Assembly (NCBI GenBank): GCA_000436475.1
Contig: FR886166.1
Coordinates: 1-8,535 of the forward strand
Source: Eubacterium sp. CAG:248
GTDB taxonomy: Bacteria; Bacillota; Clostridia; Lachnospirales; Lachnospiraceae
Length of the DNA: 8,535 nt
Direction: 5' to 3'
The translations under genes were made by a program, and so were the position numbers. How positions within the stretch are numbered: the stretch's first letter is position 1; each line of letters starts with the position of its first letter. This document shows positions 1-6,172 of this stretch, piece by piece. The notes under the pieces are model-generated. The model saw only the letters and a list, made by a program, of their open reading frames with translations, was not told the DNA's origin and did no database searches.

Positions 1-36
1 GTCATCAACTAATATTCAATTAAACAACAATTCATT

Positions 37-777
37 TTATAGCACCTTAGACAGGAAATCCCTGAGTCTTTCACTCTTAGGCTGTTCAAAGAATGTCTTA
101 GGTTCATTTTCTTCCTCGATGCGGCCTTCGTTAATAAACATACACCTGCTTGATACTTCTTTAGCAAATCCCATCTCGTGAGTTACGACAATCATAGTCA
201 TGCCGGAAGCTGCAAGCTCTTTCATGATAGAAAGAACCTCACCAACCATTTCAGGATCAAGAGCAGATGTAGGTTCGTCAAAGAGCATGATTTCCGGATT
301 CATGGCAAGAGCTCTGGCTATAGCGATTCTTTGCTTCTGACCGCCGGATAACATATCTGGATATGAGTCAGCCTTATCTAGAAGACCCACTCGCTCAAGA
401 AGTTCCATTGCTTTTTTGTCAGCTTCTTCTTTGGACATTAGTCCAAGCTGTACAGGTGCAAGCGTGATATTTTTCTTAATAGTCATATTAGGAAAAAGAT
501 TGAAGTGCTGGAACACCATTCCTATACTCTGTCTTAGCTTATCAAGGTCTACACCTTTTTCAGTAAGATCATTACCTTCATATATAATATGACCTGAAGT
601 AGGTACTTCAAGAAGGTTAAGAGATCTTAAGAATGTAGACTTACCACATCCGGATGGACCGATTATGGCGATAACCTCACCTTTTTTAACAGTAGTATTA
701 ATATCCTTTAGTACTTCGTGGTCTCCAAAGGTCTTTTTTAAATTCTTAACTTCAAGTATTACATTAGTGTCGCTCAT
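37..777 (-). CDS. Polar amino-acid ABC transporter ATP-binding protein (GlnQ-type)
   Basis: This 246-residue cytoplasmic ATPase powers the importer encoded just upstream on the same strand. Visible motifs, in order, are Walker A GPSGCGKST (residues 40-48), the Q-loop glutamine (Q90, in MVFQHFNLFP), the signature LSGGQ (143-147), Walker B ending in FDE with catalytic Glu168, the D-loop SALD, and the switch histidine H200 (VVTHEMGFA). The length and the phrase FPNMTIKKNITLAP are typical of the polar amino-acid uptake family (GlnQ/HisP/ArtP). The start ATG has an AAAGGAG ribosome binding site at 789-795, 11 bases upstream, and lies inside the last codons of the permease fusion gene. That 14-base overlap suggests translational coupling and equal production. 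The substrate cannot be told from the ATPase; glutamine, cystine, arginine and others are all possible. The family call is very secure. Confidence 0.96.
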   Translation of the reverse strand: MSDTNVILEVKNLKKTFGDHEVLKDINTTVKKGEVIAIIGPSGCGKSTFLRSLNLLEVPTSGHIIYEGNDLTEKGVDLDKLRQSIGMVFQHFNLFPNMTIKKNITLAPVQLGLMSKEEADKKAMELLERVGLLDKADSYPDMLSGGQKQRIAIARALAMNPEIMLFDEPTSALDPEMVGEVLSIMKELAASGMTMIVVTHEMGFAKEVSSRCMFINEGRIEEENEPKTFFEQPKSERLRDFLSKVL

Positions 778-2296
778 TGCTTCTTAATCTCCTTTCTAGT
801 TTCTTTACAAGTGATGAAAGGATAACAACTAATACAAGATAGATGATAGCCACACCAAAGAGAGGAAGCATAGGGTCATAAGTTATGCTTCGGATAATAT
901 CACCACCACGTGTAAGATCGTTAAGTCCTATATAACCACTGATAGAGGTTTCCTTTAACAGAACGATGAATTCGTTGGCAAGTGCAGGTAAAACATTCTT
1001 GAATGCCTGAGGAAGTATTACAAGCTTCATTGTTTTTTTGTAACTTAAGCCAAGGCTTCGTGCTGCTTCAAACTGTCCGTTATCAATGGACATAATACCT
1101 GAACGGAATATTTCAGCCACATAAGCTCCAGAGTTAATACCAAAGGCAAGTATGGCAACAATTATTTTGTTAACCTGGACAGAACTGAATATTACATAGT
1201 AAATAATAAGTAACTGAACCATAGTTGGTGTACCACGTATGACCGTCAGGTAAATATTACATATAAAGTTAAGTACTTTCATGCCACCAGTTTTATCGTG
1301 GTTAGATCTTACGACAGCTATAAGGAAGCCTATGACAATACCCATAATAGCTGCACACAAAGCAATGATTAAAGTGTTTTTAAGACCAGTCAGAAGATAT
1401 TGATATCTGCCGTCTTTAATAAAATCAGTTTTAAACTTGTCTGAAAAGCTTATTCCCTGGTTTGCTGCATCATTATTTCTTACAATGATAACCTGGCTTG
1501 AAGTAGTGTATGGGATAGTAAAATCAATATTTTTCTTACGTTCCTCTGTTACAGTTATACCAGATATACCCATATCAGCTTTTCCAGAAGATACGGCAGT
1601 TATTATAGAATCGAATTCCATATCCTCTACAGACAGCTTCATTCCAAGATAATCAGCTATTGCATTAGATATATCAATATCAATACCACTTACCTTACCA
1701 TTATTATAATATTCATAAGGTTCAAAATAAGCATTAACAGCTATTGTAAGAGTACCGTTTTCACCTGAACCTGTAGGTTCATATGGCTGCTTTGAAGCAT
1801 TTTCACCAATATAATTACTGATTATGTTATCAATAGTTCCATTATTAATAAGTACATTAAGTGCATCGTTGACCTTAGATGTGAAAGAACTATTATTCTT
1901 TGCTATACATATAGCATATTCCTCAGTTACAAAATCTTCATCAAGCATGCAAAGGTCGCTATTGGCATTGACAAATGCTTTAGCAGGCTGTGCATCGATA
2001 ACAACAGCATCAATTTTGCCCTGCTTAAGTGCCTGTATGGCATCATTTCCTTTGTTATATCTTTCTACCTTAGTTCCGGAGCCATCAGATTCCATATCGG
2101 AAACATATATATCACCGGTAGTTCCTAACTGTACGCCTACTGACTTACCAGCAAGGTCATCTGCTGAAAATACAGTATTTTCAGGAATGTTACTTTTACC
2201 ACATGCTGTCAGTGAAAATGCTGCAGTAAGAGTTAACATGATAACCGCTGAAAGCATAGAGATACGCTTTAATACGGAGAGTTTTTTCTTGTTCAT
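764..2296 (-). CDS. Amino-acid ABC transporter substrate-binding/permease fusion with swapped binding-domain order
   Basis: This 510-residue membrane protein should bind an amino acid outside the cell and carry it inward with the neighbouring ATPase. I start it at ATG 2296, not the in-frame ATG at 2332, because AAAGGA (2304-2309) sits 7 bases upstream and a clean signal peptide follows. The lipobox is LTAC with Cys32. Residues about 43-122 resemble lobe II of a type II binding protein (DLAGKSVGVQLGTTGD, then DAVVID). Residues 124-165 resemble the C-terminal return into lobe I (EEYAICIAKNN to NYIGE). A linker follows, then residues 182-274 match the usual N-terminal part of lobe I (TLTIAVNAYFEPYEYY, SGITVTEER). 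The permease follows from about 300, with roughly five membrane segments, RGTPTMVQL, and the EAA loop near 410 (EAARSLGLSYKKT). Ligand-type residues remain on both halves: Thr59/60, Asp101, Phe191, Tyr194 and Arg253. Importer function is well supported; substrate is unknown. Confidence 0.93.
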   Translation of the reverse strand: MNKKKLSVLKRISMLSAVIMLTLTAAFSLTACGKSNIPENTVFSADDLAGKSVGVQLGTTGDIYVSDMESDGSGTKVERYNKGNDAIQALKQGKIDAVVIDAQPAKAFVNANSDLCMLDEDFVTEEYAICIAKNNSSFTSKVNDALNVLINNGTIDNIISNYIGENASKQPYEPTGSGENGTLTIAVNAYFEPYEYYNNGKVSGIDIDISNAIADYLGMKLSVEDMEFDSIITAVSSGKADMGISGITVTEERKKNIDFTIPYTTSSQVIIVRNNDAANQGISFSDKFKTDFIKDGRYQYLLTGLKNTLIIALCAAIMGIVIGFLIAVVRSNHDKTGGMKVLNFICNIYLTVIRGTPTMVQLLIIYYVIFSSVQVNKIIVAILAFGINSGAYVAEIFRSGIMSIDNGQFEAARSLGLSYKKTMKLVILPQAFKNVLPALANEFIVLLKETSISGYIGLNDLTRGGDIIRSITYDPMLPLFGVAIIYLVLVVILSSLVKKLERRLRSNERH

Positions 2297-2303
2297 TTTC
2301 TTA

Positions 2304-2309
2304 TCCTTT
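2304..2309 (-). promoter_or_regulatory. Ribosome binding site that sets the fusion-protein start
   Basis: Read on the minus strand this is AAAGGA, 7 bases before ATG 2296. The longer reading frame starting at 2332 would add a 12-residue charged stretch (MSDIIKHRKDKK) ahead of the signal peptide. That upstream ATG has no comparable purine-rich site, so the shorter start is preferred. Confidence 0.75.
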
Positions 2310-2319
2310 CTGTGCTTTA

Positions 2320-2351
2320 TAATATCAGACAAAATATAAAGACTGATATTA
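2320..2351. repeat. 9-bp perfect inverted repeat in the importer leader, possible operator
   Basis: The arms TAATATCAG (2320-2328) and CTGATATTA (2343-2351) are perfect reverse complements separated by 14 bases. The repeat lies just downstream of the predicted -10 box of the importer promoter, so it would fall in the first bases of the transcript. It could be a repressor operator or an RNA hairpin. It is AT-rich with no following T-run, so it is not a convincing terminator. Chance occurrence in AT-rich DNA cannot be excluded. Confidence 0.45.
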
Positions 2352-2364
2352 ATATAATGTTATA

Positions 2365-2394
2365 ATTATACACTTAAAGTGCATAGTATTTCAA
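2365..2394 (-). promoter_or_regulatory. Predicted sigma-A-type promoter for the importer operon
   Basis: On the minus strand a perfect -10 box TATAAT (2370 down to 2365) is preceded by TTGAAA (2394 down to 2389) with an 18-base spacer. Transcription would begin near 2358, leaving a leader of about 60 bases before ATG 2296. Position and match to consensus are good, but AT-rich intergenic DNA yields such matches by chance. Confidence 0.6.
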
Positions 2395-2430
2395 TAAGGA
2401 AAACAATATCCTATCAATGAAAAATATGTT

Positions 2431-2451
2431 AATAACAGCAGCTTTGTTATT
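2431..2451. repeat. 7-bp inverted repeat in the divergent promoter region
   Basis: AATAACA (2431-2437) and TGTTATT (2445-2451) are perfect reverse complements around a 7-base centre. The repeat touches the -35 box predicted for the rightward genes and lies upstream of the leftward promoter, so a protein bound here could affect both units. It is short and no regulator gene is seen nearby. Confidence 0.3.
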
Positions 2452-2477
2452 GTTTTGTCAGTTAATTATGTTATACT
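2450..2477 (+). promoter_or_regulatory. Candidate promoter for the rightward gene cluster
   Basis: TTGTTT (2450-2455) and TATACT (2472-2477) are spaced by 16 bases. An overlapping alternative pairs TTGTCA (2455-2460) with TAGATA (2477-2482). Either would give a leader of roughly 100 bases before the first gene at 2591. Both are moderate matches; the location is the main support. Confidence 0.4.
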
Positions 2478-2590
2478 AGATATGTTTTTGGATTTTTGGG
2501 GAATTTTAAGGATAACAGGTTATGTTGACATCATATTGAGGAGAATGGTGTGAAAATAAGATTTTTCATACGCAAGAATGGAGGATTATT

Positions 2591-3142
2591 ATGCAGGATA
2601 ATAATGGAAGAAGATTTATAAATATAATATTCAGAGTGATAATTATAGGTGCGTTTTATACAGGCATTAAAGCAGTTTATAATTTCTATATGCTTATGGC
2701 ACAGTATCCAACACTGCAGGGTGAAAACTTATTTAGCAGAGTGGCACTGCTTATAGACGATTATATGTTTATGATAGTACTTACTGTAGCTGCTATTATA
2801 TTTAATATACTTACAAGAAAGCAGATAGACAGTAAAGCATTTATAGTAAGAACTGTGAGCATAGTGGTGGCACTAATAGCTGGCTGTATGTCATTTCCGG
2901 CTATAGGTATGCTTGCGTATATAGCTATAGCAAAATATCCACAGCTTATGCAGATGACACCAGTGTTTAACGACATGTTTACGCTGAATGAAGTATATAC
3001 ATCACCTATGACAGAATGGCTGATAGCAAGACCATATCTTTTTTACATGTATTTTATTTCATGTGCTATATTTGCAGTGCTTTTTGCAACCACAATATAT
3101 ACATTTATTAAGAATATGACAGATAAGAAAAGAATGCAGTAA
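2591..3142 (+). CDS. Four-helix integral membrane protein, unknown function
   Basis: I do not recognise this 183-residue protein. It is hydrophobic, with four likely membrane helices at about residues 9-35, 57-75, 87-114 and 149-173, and it ends in a short basic tail (KNMTDKKRMQ). Between helices 3 and 4 lies a loop of about 35 residues (PQLMQMTPVFNDMFTLNEVY and on to WLIARP) that may carry any specific function. No catalytic or metal-binding motif is apparent. GGAGG (2580-2584) lies 6 bases before the ATG, a strong start signal. It is the first gene of the rightward cluster and its stop is 11 bases before the FliB-like gene, so the two are very probably co-transcribed. The reading frame is convincing from its ribosome site, coherent hydrophobic pattern and tight spacing, but no role is assigned. 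Confidence 0.85.
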   Translation: MQDNNGRRFINIIFRVIIIGAFYTGIKAVYNFYMLMAQYPTLQGENLFSRVALLIDDYMFMIVLTVAAIIFNILTRKQIDSKAFIVRTVSIVVALIAGCMSFPAIGMLAYIAIAKYPQLMQMTPVFNDMFTLNEVYTSPMTEWLIARPYLFYMYFISCAIFAVLFATTIYTFIKNMTDKKRMQ

Positions 3143-3153
3143 GAGGAAAATAT

Positions 3154-4320
3154 ATGAAGATAGTAACGCCAGCTTATTATAAGGATTTTAAGTGTATAGC
3201 AGGGGCATGTACTGATACATGTTGTGCCGGATGGGATGTTGATGTTGATGAGGCTTCTTATAAGCATTACAAGAAGGTAAAGGGAAGCTTCGGGAAAAGA
3301 CTTAAGAGTGTAATGGTGCCATCAGAGGATGGTGGGTGTACATTTACACTGAATAATGGCAGATGTCCTTTTTTAAATGATAATAACCTGTGTGATTTAT
3401 ATATTGAACTTGGTGAGGATAAGCTGTGTGAAACATGTGCAGAGTTCCCAAGATTTATTAACGAGTATGGAAGTGTAAGAGAGATTGGCATAGCACCATC
3501 GTGTAAAACAGCAGGTGAGCTTATATTAGGATATAAGGACGAGCTTACATTTGACATAAAAGACAGTGATGAAGAGGTGAGTTCATACAACGACATAGAT
3601 CCTATGACCTATATGCAGCTAAGACAGGCAAGGACTATAGCTTATAACATAGTTTCAGACAGAGACTATACAATAGCTGAAAGAGCAGTGCTTCTTCTTA
3701 TGTTTGCAAAAGATATACAGCATTATCTTGACAGGGAAAGAGATGAACTTATAATAGGGGTCTGTAAAAGATACGCGAAGGAAGATTATAGGGAACATAA
3801 GCTTGACAAGGCACGCGATAGTGCAGCTATGCGGCCTGATGCATATATGTATACAAAACGTCTGTTTGACAGATTCAAAGGAATGGAGATTATTAATACA
3901 GACTGGAACATATATACACAGGAGATTAATACTTTCTATGAAAAATGCAGGGATGCCATGACATTCAGGAATATTGTAAATGAATTCAATAAGTATTATG
4001 AAGATAACCAGCATGAGTATGAACAGATACTTATATATTATGTTTACAGATATTTTCTTGATGCAGTATATGATTATAATGTTCTGCTTAAGATGAAGGG
4101 GGCGGCTGTCGGACTTCTTGCACTTAAGATGATGGATGTAGCGGACTGGTATCTTAACGGTAAAAAGCTTGAATTCGTAAGACAGGTTGATCTTGCACAT
4201 TTATATTCAAGGCAGTATGAACATTCTTATTACAACTATGAAGAATATAATAAGTTCTTTATGACTAAGAGAAAATATAGCTATGAGAATCTTATAGCAC
4301 AGTTGTTTATGCTGGAGTAG
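3154..4320 (+). CDS. FliB-family cysteine-rich protein (flagellin lysine-N-methylase family)
   Basis: This 388-residue soluble protein opens with the family hallmark: a Cys-rich N-terminal region with C14, C19, C23 and C24 (FKCIAGACTDTCCAGWDVDVD), then C62, C71, C80, C92, C95 and C117 (CPFLNDNNLC, CETCAEFPRF, APSCKTAGE). The C-terminal two thirds is helical and tyrosine-rich and includes LYSRQYEHS, also in keeping with the family. The Cys set is of the CxxxCC type thought to hold a metal or Fe-S cluster. Salmonella FliB methylates flagellin lysines; many Clostridia relatives carry the name only by homology. Nothing flagellar is present here, so the substrate may be another protein. AGAGGA lies just before the ATG, and the upstream membrane-protein gene ends 11 bases away. 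Family membership is confident; the enzymatic role here is not. Confidence 0.85.
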   Translation: MKIVTPAYYKDFKCIAGACTDTCCAGWDVDVDEASYKHYKKVKGSFGKRLKSVMVPSEDGGCTFTLNNGRCPFLNDNNLCDLYIELGEDKLCETCAEFPRFINEYGSVREIGIAPSCKTAGELILGYKDELTFDIKDSDEEVSSYNDIDPMTYMQLRQARTIAYNIVSDRDYTIAERAVLLLMFAKDIQHYLDRERDELIIGVCKRYAKEDYREHKLDKARDSAAMRPDAYMYTKRLFDRFKGMEIINTDWNIYTQEINTFYEKCRDAMTFRNIVNEFNKYYEDNQHEYEQILIYYVYRYFLDAVYDYNVLLKMKGAAVGLLALKMMDVADWYLNGKKLEFVRQVDLAHLYSRQYEHSYYNYEEYNKFFMTKRKYSYENLIAQLFMLE

Positions 4321-4372
4321 AAGCATTAAAAGAATATATAAGGCATTATGCATTTTAAAGCAGATGTCCATG

Positions 4373-4378
4373 AAAGGA
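4373..4378 (+). promoter_or_regulatory. Ribosome binding site favouring the 4391 start
   Basis: AAAGGA lies 12 bases before ATG 4391. The first in-frame ATG at 4364 has no purine-rich site upstream, and the next at 4379 abuts this one directly. A further ATG at 4397 is possible. Related exporters start only a few residues before the ILKYL-type segment, which fits 4391. Confidence 0.55.
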
Positions 4379-4390
4379 ATGAAATTAACT

Positions 4391-6121
4391 ATGAAAATGA
4401 TACTTAAGTATCTGGAAAAACTTAAGAAGGAATGTGTTCTTGCACCTCTTTTTAAGATGCTTGAGGCACTTTTTGAACTTTTTGTGCCACTTGTTGTGGC
4501 ATCGATTATAGACAGGGGTATAGCCAGTCAGGATACAGGTTATATTGTTAAATCCTGTCTTATGTTACTTTTACTTGCAGTTATAGGACTTACGTGTTCC
4601 ATAACAGCACAGTATTTCAGTGCGAAAGCAGCAGTTGGATGTGCAACAGGTATAAGGCATGCACTTTTTAAGCATATCCAGTCACTTTCATTCACAGAGC
4701 TTGATGAGCTTGGTACTTCAACGCTGATAACACGTATGACAAGCGATATTAACCAGGTACAGAATGGTGTAAATCTGGTGCTTAGATTGTTTTTACGTTC
4801 ACCATTCATAGTGTTTGGTGCCATGATTATGGCATTTACCATAGATGTTAAGGCAGCACTTGTGTTTGCAGCAGCTATCCCGGTGCTTGCTGTTATTGTG
4901 TTTGGAATAATGGTCGGTACAAGACCTTTATATAAAAAGGTTCAGGCAGGCCTTGATACCATACTAGGTATAACCAGAGAGAATCTTACTGGTGTAAGAG
5001 TCATAAGAGCGTTTAACAAGCAGGATGATGAGCTTAAGCATTTTAAAGAGAAGAATGAAGAGCTTAATCATCTTCAGAAGTTTGTAGGTAAGATATCAGG
5101 ACTTATGAATCCACTTACTTATGTAGTTGTAAATGTTTCAATCATAGCACTTATATGGATAGGTGGCGTGAGAGTAAACCAGGGAGCTTTAACACAGGGA
5201 CAGGTTGTGGCACTTTATAACTACATGTCACAGATTCTTGTGGAGCTGATTAAGCTTGCTAATCTTATAATCAATATAACTAAGGCTCTTGCATGTGCAG
5301 GACGTATACAGTCAATATTTGATGTTAAACCAGGCATGCAGGATGGAACAGCCGGTGTGAAGGAATCTGATGATGAAGTGCCGGTAGTAGAGTTTAAAAA
5401 TGCTGCACTTAAGTATAGTGGAGCCGGTGATACAAGTATAGCAGGTGTAAGCTTTAAGGCGTACAGAGGTCAGACTATAGGTATCATAGGTGGTACAGGC
5501 TCCGGTAAGTCAAGTCTTGTAGGACTTATTCCAAGATTTTATGATGCCACAGAGGGAGAAGTTCTTATAGATGGTGTCAATGTTAAGGATATAAAGTTAG
5601 AAGAATTAAAAGATAAGGTCGGCATAGTCATGCAGAAGGCTGTGCTGTTTAAGGGCAGTATAAGAAACAACATGCAGGTAGCTAAACAGGATGCAACAGA
5701 TAGTGAGATAGATGAGGCACTTGCCATAGCACAGGCGAAGGAGTTTGTTGATAAAAAAGACGGACGTCTTGACTATATGATAGAGCAGGGTGGAAAGAAT
5801 CTTTCAGGTGGCCAGAGGCAGAGACTTACAATAGCAAGAGCTGTTGTTAAGAAGCCAGATGTCCTTATACTTGATGACAGCGCATCAGCACTTGATTTTG
5901 CAACAGATGCAGCACTTAGAAAGTCAATCAGGACAATGCCAAACAATCCTACTGTATTCATAGTATCACAGCGTTCAGCATCACTTATGCATGCAGATAA
6001 GATTATCGTACTTGATGATGGTAATGTGGCAGGAATCGGAACACATAGTGAACTGTTAGCAAACTGTGAGGTTTACAGGGAAATATATAATTCACAGTTT
6101 AAATCAGCTAAGGGTGCATAA
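4391..6121 (+). CDS. ABC exporter half-transporter with degenerate ATPase site (first subunit)
   Basis: A 576-residue type IV (exporter-fold) ABC half-transporter, with a six-helix membrane domain over about residues 18-300 and a C-terminal ATPase. Motifs counted from ATG 4391 are Walker A GGTGSGKSS (367-375), Q-loop Gln415, signature LSGGQ (471-475) and Walker B VLILD ending at Asp495. The next residue, normally the catalytic Glu, is Asp496 (LDDSASALD), and the switch-loop His is Gln527 (IVSQRSAS). These two changes mark a non-hydrolysing site, as in the degenerate subunit of TM287/288-like heterodimers. The partner follows 51 bases downstream. The start at 4391 is preferred over 4364 because of the AAAGGA at 4373. 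Probably exports a hydrophobic compound, drug or peptide, or flips lipid; the substrate is unknown. Commonly annotated as MdlB-like or multidrug ABC exporter. Confidence 0.94.
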   Translation: MKMILKYLEKLKKECVLAPLFKMLEALFELFVPLVVASIIDRGIASQDTGYIVKSCLMLLLLAVIGLTCSITAQYFSAKAAVGCATGIRHALFKHIQSLSFTELDELGTSTLITRMTSDINQVQNGVNLVLRLFLRSPFIVFGAMIMAFTIDVKAALVFAAAIPVLAVIVFGIMVGTRPLYKKVQAGLDTILGITRENLTGVRVIRAFNKQDDELKHFKEKNEELNHLQKFVGKISGLMNPLTYVVVNVSIIALIWIGGVRVNQGALTQGQVVALYNYMSQILVELIKLANLIINITKALACAGRIQSIFDVKPGMQDGTAGVKESDDEVPVVEFKNAALKYSGAGDTSIAGVSFKAYRGQTIGIIGGTGSGKSSLVGLIPRFYDATEGEVLIDGVNVKDIKLEELKDKVGIVMQKAVLFKGSIRNNMQVAKQDATDSEIDEALAIAQAKEFVDKKDGRLDYMIEQGGKNLSGGQRQRLTIARAVVKKPDVLILDDSASALDFATDAALRKSIRTMPNNPTVFIVSQRSASLMHADKIIVLDDGNVAGIGTHSELLANCEVYREIYNSQFKSAKGA

Positions 6122-6172
6122 ATTATCAGGATGGTCGAAAGTTTAAAAGCTTGTGTATGAAATGGAGTAGTT

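Noticed and set aside
1..36. Possible terminator after the importer ATPase gene
   Set aside because: No stem-loop followed by a T-run is visible on the minus strand in the 36 bases available; it may lie outside the window.
1824..2339. 171-codon open frame on the plus strand opposite the binding-protein fusion
   Set aside because: It lies fully antisense to a gene with clear signal peptide and binding-domain motifs, has no good ribosome site and shows no recognisable domain.
2525..2530. Perfect TTGACA hexamer upstream of the membrane-protein gene
   Set aside because: No acceptable -10 box lies 16-18 bases downstream; the nearest A-rich stretch is spaced 20 or more bases away.
3655..4200. 181-codon open frame on the minus strand opposite the FliB-like gene
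   Set aside because: A low-complexity Ile/Cys-rich shadow of an AT-rich gene; the plus-strand frame has the family's cysteine pattern.
4303..4340. Possible internal promoter before the exporter genes (TTGTTT and TATATA)
   Set aside because: The spacing of 26 bases is far too long for a sigma-A-type promoter.
6122..6172. Very short frames between the two exporter genes
   Set aside because: Frames of under ten codons with weak ribosome sites; the gap is adequately explained as an intergenic spacer with the ribosome site of the second subunit.
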